Below, piece after piece: positions 19,001-26,598 of a DNA stretch of 64,000 nucleotides. This DNA comes from Anatilimnocola aggregata (GTDB lineage: Bacteria; Planctomycetota; Planctomycetia; Pirellulales; Pirellulaceae): positions 2,666,001 through 2,730,000 of the forward strand of contig NZ_CP036274.1 of NCBI RefSeq assembly GCF_007747655.1. Direction: 5' to 3'. The notes below the pieces were generated by a model. That model was not told where the DNA came from and did no database searches. It worked only from the letters and a program-made list of their open reading frames with translations. The translations under genes and the position numbers were made by a program. Positions within the stretch are counted from its first letter, which is position 1; every line of letters begins with the position of its first letter.

Positions 19001-22000
19001 CGGTTTGAATTTCCTGGGCAGCTTGCAGCACACTATTCTGCTCAGTGTCTAACTGCGTGAAGTGGGCCAAACGCAAGGTCTGCCCGGCAGGCACCGTCAG
19101 GCTGTAGCTCCACTCCAGATTATCGCCCACCACGGTTACGCTGCTGGGTTTGATGCCGAAGGGTCCGTACAGGTATTGCAGTGCGGCCGGCAAGCCAGAA
19201 CCGTTAACGTCGTCGAGCCCAATCCAGGTGTCGGTTAGTTCGACGATTGCGTCGCCATCACTGGTGCTGAACACGCGCGAGGCAGCATTGGCTGCCAGAT
19301 TCCCGGTGAACTTGACCGTGGTTTGAATCGCGCTGGTCGAATTATTGCGAAAAGCATCGATCATCCGCACCAGGTTGCCCGCACCACTCGCGAGAACCGT
19401 GGTCTCGCGCTGAACTTCGAGGCCGACAATTGTCTGCACAGCGGTTTGCACCGTGTGTCCGGCATCCGTCAGCACGGCCTCGGCGAGCGGCGGTGCATAA
19501 TCGACGCCGCCAACACGCAGCCTGCCCCACGCATCAAAGGCCCCGCCCAGCAGTTGCCCTGCGCCGGCGGTGCTGGCTTCTACCGCAATGTCAATCCCCT
19601 CGGCTGTTAACAGGCTGACGAGCGGATTTCGCGCTGAGTTAGCGAGCACATTGACGGTGGCAGTCGAAGTACTCCCGATCACAGCGATATCGGCCCGCGC
19701 GTCGGCAGTGAACTGCCCAATTACCAAATGCCAGGGTGTCGTGACGTTCGCTGCCGTCATCAAAGGGAAACCCGAGATCCCCGTCCCGTCTCCCAACAGC
19801 ACGGAGACTTGACCATCGTCGTGAACGACTGCCACATCGTTCCAAGCATCATCATTCAGCAACCCTACGGCAACGCGCCGCGGACTTACGCCACCGCTGC
19901 TAACCGTTGTTGTTGTTACTGACGACAGTCCGCCAGTCGCGCTGGTCAGCATGCTCTGAACCTGGTTGCTCAGCGTTTTTACGACGACCAGATCATCGAG
20001 CGTGTCGCCATTGAAGTTGGCAACCGCCAGCGAACTCACGTCACCAGCGCCGACATTGGTGATGGCCGCCGCGGCATTGGGGGTGAAGCCACCAGTGCCG
20101 TTTCCCAAGAGAACGGTCACTGTGTTGCTCGTGCTATTTGCAGTAGCAAGATCCCAGTGCGCATCGGAATTAAACTTGCCAACCACCACCGCTTGCGGAC
20201 CAGTTGCCCCGACGTTGATGGGCGAACCAACGATTGCAAAGCCCCCACTGCCGTTGCCAGAGAAAATACTGACAGTTTGGGTGCCGAAATTAGTGATCGC
20301 CAGATCATCGTTTGCATCAGAATTGAAGCGCCCCACTGCCACCGCGCGGGGCGAGGTACTGGCCCCAGTGGTAATCGGAGCATTCGCCGTGAAGCCGCCA
20401 CTACCGTTGCCCAGCAACACGGCAAAGTTGTTGCTGCCCGAATGCACCACAACCAGGTCTTGGTGGGCATCGTTATTGAATTTGCCGATCGCAATGCCGG
20501 CCGGAGTAGTGCCGCCCGTGTTGATCGTGGCTCCGGTCGTAAATCCGCCAGTGCTATTCCCTAGCAAGATGCGCACGTTGTTACTGGCCGAACTCGCAAT
20601 CGCCAAATCCGGAACTCCATCGCCATTGAAATCGCCACTCGCAACCGCAGCCGGCGCATTGCCGGCCAGCGTGGATGGCGAATCGCTGACGCGGGTAAAG
20701 TTCAAATCGGGCGAGCCAGGAACAAAATCGACGATGTAGTCGCCGCCAGGTAAGCCGTTCTGGTCGCCATCGAGCACACCGCCGGCCAAGTCAGGAACGG
20801 TGCCGCGAACTGTCAGGCGATAGAGGTCATCGATAACGGCTGGAAAACGAAGAACCACTTCCGACCCCAGGATTTGCGAGGAAAAACCGGAGGTTTGATC
20901 GTCGGCAGTGCCCAAGAGGCCATCGTTGCCAGCTCGCTTCAATTGGTAGTGCGTTCCCGATACAGCCCCCGCGCCAGGCGTTTCAGTAAAGCGAATCCGC
21001 AGGCTGGTACCGCCAAGCGGCAGGTTATCAGCAACGCTCTCTGAGGTGACCGCTTGTACGGTCAGCGGTTGATTGGCAATCCGCACGACGAATGCGTCGT
21101 CGAGCACGCCAGGAGAAGTAAGCGTCGTGTTTTGCAGGCCGAGATTGAAATTTGCAGTCCCGCGAAAGTAACCACTTACCAGCAAATCGCCGACGGAACT
21201 GGCAGCAATGCCGACTCCTTCGTCTTCGTTGATGCCACCCAATTGGCGTGCCCACGCACCACTACCATCCGCGCGAAGCTTCCATACGAAGGAGTCCAGG
21301 CCGCCGGTCGAAGTCAGCGTATAGTCGATAGAAGTTCCCGGAAACGAAACCGTTCCTCGAAAGCCACCGGTCACATAAACGTTTGAATTGCTATCGACGG
21401 CGATTTCCCAAGCTTGGTCGTCGAGAGAGCCTCCCATTCTAGTGGCCCACACATACGCCCCTGCAGAGTTCAGCTTTTGAACAACAACATCGGTACCGCC
21501 GGCGCTCGTTAAGTTGCTAGTACCGGTCCCGGGATCAAAGTCGACAGGACCATTACTGAATTTGCCTGCAGTGTAGACATTTCCACTAGCATCGAGTGCG
21601 ACGCCCATAGCGTCGTCATTACCAGGGCGTCCAAACGTTTGTACCCAAGAGAACGCACCGGCCGCGGTCAATTTCAAAGTGAAGCCGTCGCTGCTACCGG
21701 CGCTGGTTCGATTTGCGATGGTCGCACTGGGATTGAAGTCCACGGTTCCCGTGAAGTAGCCAACGACAACCACATTGCCAGCCGCGTCAACTGCTAAGTC
21801 TTGTGCTGCTGTAATAGCAAAATCAGCTCCTCCGAAAGCCCGCGCCCAGACGAAATTGCCGCTGGCGTTAAGCTTGCTCACGAACGAGTTTTCTTGTGAA
21901 CCTGTCGCGACAAGATTAGCCGTGCCGGATGGATCCGGGTTGAAGTCGGCGGTACCCAAAAAGCGCCCGGTGGTATACACGTTGCCACCAGCGTCAACGC

Positions 22001-25000
22001 CTAGAGACATTAGGAGGTCTTGGCCTGGGCCGCCCATGGACTTCGCCCAGAGAAAGTTGCCGGCGGCGTCAAGTTTGGTAACAAACAGATCGGTACTGCC
22101 AGCGCTTGACAGAGAGAAGGGGCCCGGCTGAATTGATGCTGTGAAATAGCCACCGACATACACATTGCCGGCATCGTCGCTCGCCAACTCATGTGCGTAC
22201 GCAGAGCTTGCGCCCGAAATTGCTCGAACCCAAGCTAGTTCACCAGTCGGAGAATATTTGGCAACAAATGCGTCCGGGGAATTTGTTTCGAATGTAGTGA
22301 GTGTGTTTACGCCTGTTCCAGGATCGAAGTCGACGGTCCCTTGAAAACTCCCCGTAACAAAAGTGTTACCGGATCGGTCAGTCGTTACACTACGCGCGAT
22401 TTCCGTAGCGGTCGATCCTAGCCCGAAGGCGAACGTCGTTCGCACAGCCGAAAACTTTGCCACATAATCGACACCGGCCGTGCCATCGGTATTGCCGTCG
22501 AGGGCGTCCCCTTGCGCATCGATGAGCGAATCGTGTACGGTCAGTTGATAGTCGCCAACCACGAGCGCGCTGAAGGAGAGCGTAGCTACTTTGCCGCTAT
22601 AGGTTGTTGTGACGGGCACATTGATGTCGTCAGCTGTGCCGAAGGCCTGATCGGGGCCGAGGTTCGTGAGTTGATAGTTGCTGGCCAGTTCGCCTCCGAC
22701 CATCGTTTCGGTGAACGTGACCTGCAGCGAAGTGAGGTTCGCGCTGATAGTCCCGCCGCCCAGCGTGGCGGTCGTCGAAGCAACCGATACGGGATTCAAG
22801 CTGGGGTACAAGTAAGCGGTGCCCGAATCGGCCAAGCCCTTGTCGTCGCCGATCGCAGCAATCACCGCGCGACCGTTGCTGAGCGCGAGTGCTTGACCGA
22901 AATTGTCGTCGGCGTGCGGCGCAGGGTTCGGCAACTCCTTCAGCAGTTCCAAGCTGTTCACATCGAATAGATACGCGCGGCCAGTATTCACCAGCGACGA
23001 ATCAAATTTCGGCGCCGCGGCGATGGCCAGATTGTTCGAGATCGCCACCGCTTGACCAAACTGATCTTCGGCAACTGGTGCCAAAGCCTGCCAGATTTTT
23101 GTGATTTGAGCGGTCGTCACATTAAACAAGTATGCGGCCCCGGCATTGCTGGCGGTCAGATCATCGCCAGGCGCGCCGACAAGTGCGAGGTTGTTCGAGA
23201 GCCCGACGCTGGTGCCGAACGCATCGCCACTCGTGGGCGTGGTCTTCGTCAACGTGGCGACCAGATTGCCGGTCGTCAGGTCGAAGACATAAGCGGCACC
23301 GGCATCAATGGCACTGCCAATGTCATCACCTTGGGCACCGATGATGACTTGATTTCCCTGCACGGCGAGCGACGAGCCGAATTGATCGCCGCTGGCCGCC
23401 GACGGCGACGTGATGGTGCGGAGCAGTGCGCCGGTGGCAGTGTTATACACGTATACCGCGCCAGCGCCGGAGTTCACGCCCGGGGCGCTGACGACTGCCC
23501 AGTTGCCACCCGCAGCAACCGCGTGACCAAACCGATTGCCGGCAACCACTGAGGGCGCGTTCAGCGTGCGGGCTGGATTGGTTGAACCGATTTCGAAGAG
23601 GTAGGCTGCGCCGGCATTGGCACTATCGCCCGCAGCACCAATGAGCGCGTGAGTCGACGTCGCCCCGACAGCGCTGCCGAATTGATCTCCTGGCGCAGGC
23701 GCGGGATTCGCGAGCGTGCGCAGGAGCGCGCCGGTGGTCGAATCAATCAAGTAGGCTGCGCCGGCATCAGTGCTGCCGAGATCGTCGCCGGGTGCTCCGA
23801 CCACTGCCACGTTCCCGGCTACTGCAACCGCTGCACCATACGAATCATTGGCCTCGCGCGTAGGATTGTTCAGCGCGCGAATTTCGGAGTCGAGCACGAG
23901 GGGCTGATCGACTGGCAACTCCGAGGCCGTGTCGGCAATCACTTCGCCAAAGTATTCATAACTGGCCGCAATGCTCGTCGCTTGACCTTCCGGCACCAGC
24001 AGGGCATAGACCTGGCCCGCCGCCAACTGTGGTAGTGCCACCAGACCCGTCCCACCAAAAGCCGGATCGCGGCTAATGCCGCCGAGCTTCAACTGGGTCG
24101 GTGTTTGCCCGTTCACGCCCAGCTTGACGTTGTTCAGTTGCTGGTCGTGAGTGTTGACGACAAACAGAACATCAAAGCCAAGGAAATCGTTGCTGTAGTT
24201 AGCCAGCCCAACATCCATCCGCAACAGGCCTAATCCAGAGCCACCGAAATCGCCACCAAACGCCGCGAAGTCGTCGACAGTAAGTGTCGTTAAGCCGTAG
24301 CTATAAGCGCCGTCAACCAGAGCAGGAATGGAAGGAGTTGATAACGAATCTGGCAAGAATGGATTAGGGCGTCTGGCCCCTGTCGTCCCCGCTGCTGAGG
24401 CTCCACTCACGGTGCCAGTGGCTAAGACCGCCGTATTCGAGCCATAGAGGAAGCGGCCGTTGCCGCCAGGGCGTTGCGCCGCTCCACCCGAGGTGTTCAC
24501 TGTTCCTTGATGGTTCAGAACCGATGCATAAATCGCAATGGTACCACCGGCACCACCACCACCTTCGCCGCTTGATCCACCGGTGCCTCCATAACCACCA
24601 ATGCCCCCCTGTCCTCCGCTCCCTCCATTACCTCCAACACCACCATAATAATTGTTGAAAGGGTAGTTTCCCTGCTTCCCGAATGATCCAACTTCACCAT
24701 ACAAAGGAGGGTAGGTCTCAAAACCAACCGCGCCGTGTTCCGCATTGCCGCCGCGGGCGAGGAAAGTACCTGCCGACGTGAGTCGACCTAAGGCAGTGAT
24801 CTCGAGTGCGCCGCCGCCGCCACCACCTTTGCCACCGGTTGCTCCATATCCTCCCGTAGCTCCGTATCCCCCATCACCACCATCCCCGCCGCGCCCACCG
24901 TAACCGCCAGGATAATAATTGCCGTTGTTGGTTGAAGCTCCACCACCACCACCACCACCACCGCCGCCACCCGCACCACCACCGGAACCGCCGCCACCAC

Positions 25001-25955
25001 CACCACCACCCGATCCGCCGCCGCCACCGCTGCCGCCACTGAGCACAAAACCGGTCGCGGTATTTGCACCGCCGAAACCTTCGTCACCGAGACTACCTGA
25101 GTAGCCCGAGAAGCCGCTCGATCCATTCGTTCCTGCCGTACCCCATTCACCAGATCCAGCAAAGTAACCAACGCTCCCACCGTCGCCGGCAGTTCCTCTG
25201 GTACCTGGTTGCCCTCCACCTGGTTGGCCGTAGTTCGCGTAAATGTCCCGACCGCCGATTCCACCTCCCCCGATGGTCGTGGCTCCCGCACCCGCGCCAC
25301 TAGAATTGAATCCCTTGCCGCCGGCCTTGCCCACTGCGCCAGATTTGCCGTCCCCTCCTGCGTAGCCATAGCCGCCATTTACGCCATTGTAACCATCTTG
25401 AGTGCTGCCTCCGCCGGATCCTCCCCAACCCGCATAGTTGCTGGGGTAAATTTGATAATCACCGTTATATGAATAAACAGCCGGTCCCCATCCCAACGAA
25501 CCACCACTCCCTGCACTGCCGCCGGCACCACCCGCTCCGCCGCCGCCACCACCACCGCCGCCAGGTCCGGCAGTGGAACCCACCGCGGAAACATCGAATG
25601 TTGCCGTCGACGGAATGAAGGCATCGTTGCCAACCACGAGCGATGCGGGCTTGCTGCCCACTACGGTGATCTTGTCCCCAGCGCCGACATTCAGATCGCC
25701 CTGCACATAGAAGTATGCGATGCCGCCGACCGTCGCCGCTTTGAAGGGGACGCCGTACAACTTTGTCGCCGACGAATCATCACCCGTGATCTTGAGTGTG
25801 TCAGTGTTGATGACCACATTGGCCAGCAGGGTGCGCTCTTCTAAGGCTTCGAACAGCGCGCGGCGGCGCTGAGAGGGCGATGGAACTGCGGTTCGATTCT
25901 GCGAGCGCCGACTGCGGGTAGATTGGCAAGCTCCCGAATCTAAACGAGATGGCAT
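13053..25955 (-). CDS. Giant modular exported/surface protein (LEPR-XLL, FG-GAP, SBBP, VCBS, PPC, PKD, RTX-like)
   Basis: About 4300 residues. ATG 25955 (MPSRLDS) has AAGGA seven bases upstream. The N-terminus is arginine-rich and leads to LFEALEERTLLA (residues 34-45), a variant of the LEPR-XLL motif that marks giant planctomycete exported proteins. Rough order of parts: glycine-rich region (125-490); unassigned beta region (550-690); seven FG-GAP-like repeats (700-1050); an Ig-like insert; eight or so SBBP repeats (1170-1625); VCBS/FG-GAP repeats with DFNGDGVPDLAI (1745-2105); an unassigned domain (2110-2340); six PPC-like modules (2340-3080); cadherin/PKD-like domains (3085-3660); RTX-like repeats (3665-4160, with GGAGDDQLTGG and GGGGDDLLIAG). 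The C-terminal tail (LFAILNEWSSTRTY...GGAGRDWFIAD) is shared by many planctomycete giants. It probably binds calcium and forms an adhesin or surface fibre; this is inferred from the domains. Confidence 0.92.
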   Translation of the reverse strand: MPSRLDSGACQSTRSRRSQNRTAVPSPSQRRRALFEALEERTLLANVVINTDTLKITGDDSSATKLYGVPFKAATVGGIAYFYVQGDLNVGAGDKITVVGSKPASLVVGNDAFIPSTATFDVSAVGSTAGPGGGGGGGGGAGGAGGSAGSGGSLGWGPAVYSYNGDYQIYPSNYAGWGGSGGGSTQDGYNGVNGGYGYAGGDGKSGAVGKAGGKGFNSSGAGAGATTIGGGGIGGRDIYANYGQPGGGQPGTRGTAGDGGSVGYFAGSGEWGTAGTNGSSGFSGYSGSLGDEGFGGANTATGFVLSGGSGGGGGSGGGGGGGGSGGGAGGGGGGGGGGGASTNNGNYYPGGYGGRGGDGGDGGYGATGGYGATGGKGGGGGGALEITALGRLTSAGTFLARGGNAEHGAVGFETYPPLYGEVGSFGKQGNYPFNNYYGGVGGNGGSGGQGGIGGYGGTGGSSGEGGGGAGGTIAIYASVLNHQGTVNTSGGAAQRPGGNGRFLYGSNTAVLATGTVSGASAAGTTGARRPNPFLPDSLSTPSIPALVDGAYSYGLTTLTVDDFAAFGGDFGGSGLGLLRMDVGLANYSNDFLGFDVLFVVNTHDQQLNNVKLGVNGQTPTQLKLGGISRDPAFGGTGLVALPQLAAGQVYALLVPEGQATSIAASYEYFGEVIADTASELPVDQPLVLDSEIRALNNPTREANDSYGAAVAVAGNVAVVGAPGDDLGSTDAGAAYLIDSTTGALLRTLANPAPAPGDQFGSAVGATSTHALIGAAGDSANAGAAYLFEIGSTNPARTLNAPSVVAGNRFGHAVAAGGNWAVVSAPGVNSGAGAVYVYNTATGALLRTITSPSAASGDQFGSSLAVQGNQVIIGAQGDDIGSAIDAGAAYVFDLTTGNLVATLTKTTPTSGDAFGTSVGLSNNLALVGAPGDDLTASNAGAAYLFNVTTAQITKIWQALAPVAEDQFGQAVAISNNLAIAAAPKFDSSLVNTGRAYLFDVNSLELLKELPNPAPHADDNFGQALALSNGRAVIAAIGDDKGLADSGTAYLYPSLNPVSVASTTATLGGGTISANLTSLQVTFTETMVGGELASNYQLTNLGPDQAFGTADDINVPVTTTYSGKVATLSFSALVVGDYQLTVHDSLIDAQGDALDGNTDGTAGVDYVAKFSAVRTTFAFGLGSTATEIARSVTTDRSGNTFVTGSFQGTVDFDPGTGVNTLTTFETNSPDAFVAKYSPTGELAWVRAISGASSAYAHELASDDAGNVYVGGYFTASIQPGPFSLSSAGSTDLFVTKLDAAGNFLWAKSMGGPGQDLLMSLGVDAGGNVYTTGRFLGTADFNPDPSGTANLVATGSQENSFVSKLNASGNFVWARAFGGADFAITAAQDLAVDAAGNVVVVGYFTGTVDFNPSATIANRTSAGSSDGFTLKLTAAGAFSWVQTFGRPGNDDAMGVALDASGNVYTAGKFSNGPVDFDPGTGTSNLTSAGGTDVVVQKLNSAGAYVWATRMGGSLDDQAWEIAVDSNSNVYVTGGFRGTVSFPGTSIDYTLTSTGGLDSFVWKLRADGSGAWARQLGGINEDEGVGIAASSVGDLLVSGYFRGTANFNLGLQNTTLTSPGVLDDAFVVRIANQPLTVQAVTSESVADNLPLGGTSLRIRFTETPGAGAVSGTHYQLKRAGNDGLLGTADDQTSGFSSQILGSEVVLRFPAVIDDLYRLTVRGTVPDLAGGVLDGDQNGLPGGDYIVDFVPGSPDLNFTRVSDSPSTLAGNAPAAVASGDFNGDGVPDLAIASSASNNVRILLGNSTGGFTTGATINTGGTTPAGIAIGKFNNDAHQDLVVVHSGSNNFAVLLGNGSGGFTANAPITTGASTSPRAVAVGRFNSDANDDLAITNFGTQTVSIFSGNGSGGFAIVGSPINVGATGPQAVVVGKFNSDAHWDLATANSTSNTVTVLLGNGTGGFTPNAAAAITNVGAGDVSSLAVANFNGDTLDDLVVVKTLSNQVQSMLTSATGGLSSVTTTTVSSGGVSPRRVAVGLLNDDAWNDVAVVHDDGQVSVLLGDGTGISGFPLMTAANVTTPWHLVIGQFTADARADIAVIGSTSTATVNVLANSARNPLVSLLTAEGIDIAVEASTAGAGQLLGGAFDAWGRLRVGGVDYAPPLAEAVLTDAGHTVQTAVQTIVGLEVQRETTVLASGAGNLVRMIDAFRNNSTSAIQTTVKFTGNLAANAASRVFSTSDGDAIVELTDTWIGLDDVNGSGLPAALQYLYGPFGIKPSSVTVVGDNLEWSYSLTVPAGQTLRLAHFTQLDTEQNSVLQAAQEIQTVAGFSSLASENLSPLELESIANFNFTYEPNDTLATAVPLSPGNVPGIIGNGPAPTRDVDLYKFTLSAGQLALFGGYSGGNSTNNQLTRLRLFDEAGNDLSPWLSYWGTFFSADGGTFYAGVSGQGNDAYDPQLVGSGSNSTWTGNYTLNFAVADLGPLDDIEPNNTPATAQVISVPVDNSAIVKGFLGQQTYQGDPDVFAVAMAANTTLNVAVSGIDGLPFSGGGSLQAFDAEGNVIGRNSHWSYPLQVYSFVEKVVYVRYSEQSNVAQAYELLFYASSFDPNQFDVEPDDTLQQALPLAIGANPGFIGNNPAGLNDVDYFAVTMNAGDLATFGGYGLGTNQDSGTTLQIYDEEGNHLSDRISYWGTFYATEGGTYYARIIGSVGRYSLNYQVQNLGAFEALEPNDELETAFPVGVLPGLTSTVTGFAGDGVGNQDVDYFSLNIAANTALDISAMDQFGLPFDIQANIGVYDENGAILGQRSNYYAPYRFYSLVDQTIYVRYSSASYLSHAYRLSFALADIDPALLDAEPNDSLGTALPLMPGANAGFIGNGSAGTSDADYYSFQLSAGDLATFGGYSGTSNQDQRTSITLFDASGVNISDRLSYWGTFYSQLDGTYYVRVTGPVAPYSLNLSTQNLGVFDEQESNDTLLTAQRINNVVGGTTSRTGFLGQNRGPADIDYFAIDLPAYSRLEVSDVAIPGLPFTTDRSLQLRDGMGNLLAEVYNGGQPLVHLSSISRTVYVSYSKRADLMHAYRLQFSLAPSGQGLSAPTISPLSDFSLREDQVSPPLFFKISDSETPAGNLTVSVTSSNEAIIPAENLQLSGTGSERQLVITPSGLGLGPVTITIQVTDTAGQSTSSLLVINVANAPLSTTPVALSAIEGNTFTQAVATFHDPNLVSTAADFVSTIHWGDSSSSVGVISGSQGNFVVNGTHAYANSGNYEVTVIISANSGGTLATQLVAATIIEPNAAPVPSTGGPYQGLEGVEIILDGSGTTDSDQNPATLIYEWDFNYNGLVFAADFTGQQVPFTPGDDVALRTVALRVTDSGGLSQIATTTFSAANQNPTGTLAATSAVVEGGSVAVNFAAGDPSLVDAASLRFSFALSTADLASDYATAVTSDTSTPFFFANSGPVTVYGRAFDKDGGTHDAQTVIVVGNVNPTGSLTNNGPVNEPGSVTVNFAGSDTSPTDAANLRYSFALNIDDLAATYAAASTTSAAAFDFPSSGQYQIYGRVFDPDGGQHTTSTQVTINNVPPTLTAVAGDSFQGVAGQLRTLILSTTDPSATDLAQGFEYTVNWGDGQSEIISGSANTTISHAYQAVGNYSVSITAKDVDGGVSNTVNRNLQILSTELQAGKLAISGTSGNDLFAVTPVSATVAEVTIARNGTSLGKFARPAGGVEFFGGTGSNSLTINGSSGKDTFTIESDAVTLGLLKVSGTNMQTRNINGLGDNDTFLLLAGTANLDGGTQGTAGDRLQGPNSATLFQLTGVGIGTVGSTTFKAIENLTGGSDADQFQFLNNTAKLSGKIDGGGGNDTLDYSLRTTTVALNLNTKTATNVAGYLNVESFTGSMATTDTVTSPNTANEWTITGVDRANLGASAALAGFENITGGTGTDTFTVLDGGSLSGTLNGGTGTDKLSYAPATGPISVNLATRSASQIRSVLAVELFQGSNSSADQFIAANGTNTWSLTGLNAGKVTGGTFSDFEELLGGTGADNFSVGAAGALSGSLQGGIGNDTLVGGSQASTWNITGAGAGTLTSGATALQFGGIENLTGGTGADRFALASTGSIAGKLNGGTGENTLDYSTRTTPVNVNLATSKATSITGSITGFVAAIGGSGNDILVGGSKAAVLVGGAGDDQLTGGTAKDVLLGGEGKDTLTGGGGDDLLIAGTTSYDLNTQALFAILNEWSSTRTYPARVANLRGTGTGTRVNGSTFLANSPADTIFGDSSTADRLVGGAGRDWFIADLEDVIADLVPSGTSAEFVDPV
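13480..14960 (-). repeat. RTX-like / calcium-binding repeat region of the giant protein
   Basis: Repeats of the kind GGTGADNFSVGAAGALSGSL and GGTGTDKLSYAP recur about every 70-80 residues, each with an ITGxGxGxLTxxT-type strand. They end in a short, regular block with GGAGDDQLTGG, GGEGKDTLTGG and GGGGDDLLIAG, which are good matches to the GGxGxDxLx nonapeptide of RTX calcium-binding proteins. This places the probable export or assembly signal near the C-terminus. Confidence 0.8.
14980..16700 (-). repeat. Cadherin/PKD-like domain array of the giant protein
   Basis: A cadherin- or Ig-like module (ISPLSDFSLREDQVSPPLFF) is followed by PKD-type modules: STIHWGDSSSSVG with HAYANSGNYEVTVI, STGGPYQGLEGVEIILDGSG, and FEYTVNWGDGQSEIISG with HAYQAVGNYSVSI. 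Two near-identical modules carry SLRFSFALSTADLASDYA and NLRYSFALNIDDLAATYA and end in KDGGTHDAQT and PDGGQHTTST. Confidence 0.8.
16710..18930 (-). repeat. Three tandem pairs of PPC-like modules in the giant protein
   Basis: Six modules each begin with an acidic ExNDT-like motif (YEPNDTLATA, IEPNNTPATA, VEPDDTLQQA, LEPNDELETA, AEPNDSLGTA, QESNDTLLTA). They alternate between two types. Type A carries DxDxYxFxLxAGxLATFGGYSG and ends in YWGTFY. Type B carries GFLGQ-like and DIDYFAIDLPA-like strands and ends in VYVxYSxxxxxxHAYxLxF. The A-B pair of about 245 residues is repeated three times, which points to duplication of the pair rather than of single modules. Confidence 0.75.
19635..20715 (-). 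repeat. VCBS/FG-GAP repeats of the giant protein
   Basis: Seven or so repeats of about 50 residues, each with a motif such as ASGDFNGDGVPDLAIAS, IGKFNNDAHQDLVVVHS, VGRFNSDANDDLAITNF or VGKFNSDAHWDLATANS, followed by VRILLGNSTGGF-type strands. The DxNxDxxxDL loops are the calcium-binding loops of integrin-type beta propellers, so one seven-bladed propeller is likely. Confidence 0.8.
21075..22445 (-). repeat. SBBP beta-propeller repeats of the giant protein
   Basis: About eight repeats with the pattern DxxGNVYVxGxFxGTVDFxPxxxxxxLTSxGxxDxFVxKL, for example DASGNVYTAGKFSNGPVDF and DSNSNVYVTGGFRGTVSFPG. This is the SBBP (seven-bladed beta propeller) family, common in large exported bacterial proteins. 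Confidence 0.8.
22800..23855 (-). repeat. Seven FG-GAP-like repeats of the giant protein
   Basis: Seven repeats of about 52 residues of the form GDQFGxAVAxxxNxAVVGAPGDDxxxxxAGAAYLFDxxTGxLLxTL, for example FGTSVGLSNNLALVGAPGDD and FGSSLAVQGNQVIIGAQGDD. The count fits one complete integrin-alpha-type propeller. Confidence 0.8.
24480..25580 (-). repeat. Glycine-rich low-complexity region of the giant gene
   Basis: More than 300 residues made largely of Gly, Ala, Ser, Asn and Tyr, with long Gly runs encoded by near-perfect GGT/GGC triplet repeats (read as CCACCACCG on the plus strand, densest at 24935-25045). On the plus strand this creates a spurious polyproline frame. Triplet runs of this type are prone to slippage. 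Confidence 0.85.
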
Positions 25956-26396
25956 CAATCGATCCTTAAGAAGCACAGGGTGTAAACGCCAGAGGAGCAA
26001 CTTCTTGTCGCCCCTAGCGACGGCCCGCCGGTCGCGCGGACCTCGCTGTACGGCTTAAGAAAAGGTCAGGCAGGTGATGCCAATTGGAGGGGAATGCTTA
26101 CTGTATTCGGTATTTGGCGGTTGTCTACGCGAGTGTGCTTAGGTTGACCAAAGCGAGTTAACTCACTGCACCTTCTTGATTTGCAGTGACTTCGGCGATA
26201 ACCCATTCAGGGTCTTGATATTCGGGCACGAACGAAAAAATCGCCGCCGAATGAAATCGCCAAATTCATGTAAAGTAGATTCTGCTTTTTTCTTAAAAGT
26301 CCGGACTGCATAGCTAGGATAGTCGCCAACTTAGAAGTGGCTAGCCTGCTCCTGGGGCGCGCGAGTATTTGCGGACATTCCAACGTCTTATTCTGA
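25956..26396. other. Upstream region of the giant gene
   Basis: About 440 bp that should carry the promoter of the giant gene. The stretch 26220-26300 is comparatively A/T-rich. I recognise no gene, RNA or strong repeat in it. Confidence 0.45.
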
Positions 26397-26561
26397 GCTG
26401 CGGTTTCTGAACCGCTCGGTGCGTGGGCCGACACCGACGACCTGAATCCCAACGCTGCCGGACGAGGCTTGCACCATGGCAAGACCGGTTACGCCGAACG
26501 CGGCAAGCGATTCGCAGCGCAGGCCATCGACCTTCTTCGCAAGCATGAAGCGGCGAAGTAA
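26397..26561 (+). pseudogene. C-terminal fragment of an SGNH/GDSL-type esterase
   Basis: In the plus frame opening after a TGA at 26394-26396, the sequence reads SEPLGAWADTDDLN, then GRGLHHGKTGYAERGKRFA and LLRKHEAAK before a TAA. This has the form of the C-terminal end of SGNH-hydrolase carbohydrate esterases (sialate O-acetylesterase-like), where the catalytic Asp-x-x-His pair (here GLHH) is followed by xGYxxxGxRFA. No upstream portion with the GDS or GxND blocks is present, so this is the last about 55 codons of a deleted gene. It lies just beyond the 3' end of the convergent sulfatase. Confidence 0.55.
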
Positions 26562-26598
26562 ACAACGTCCGGTCCCGAACTGCTGCTTTACGGGAGGA

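Noticed and set aside
24935..25045. A CRISPR-like or satellite array
   Set aside because: The repeats are CCA/CCG triplets that encode glycine; there are no spacers of constant length.
24919..25104. A plus-strand polyproline protein
   Set aside because: It is the antisense reading of the glycine-rich triplet repeats in the giant gene.
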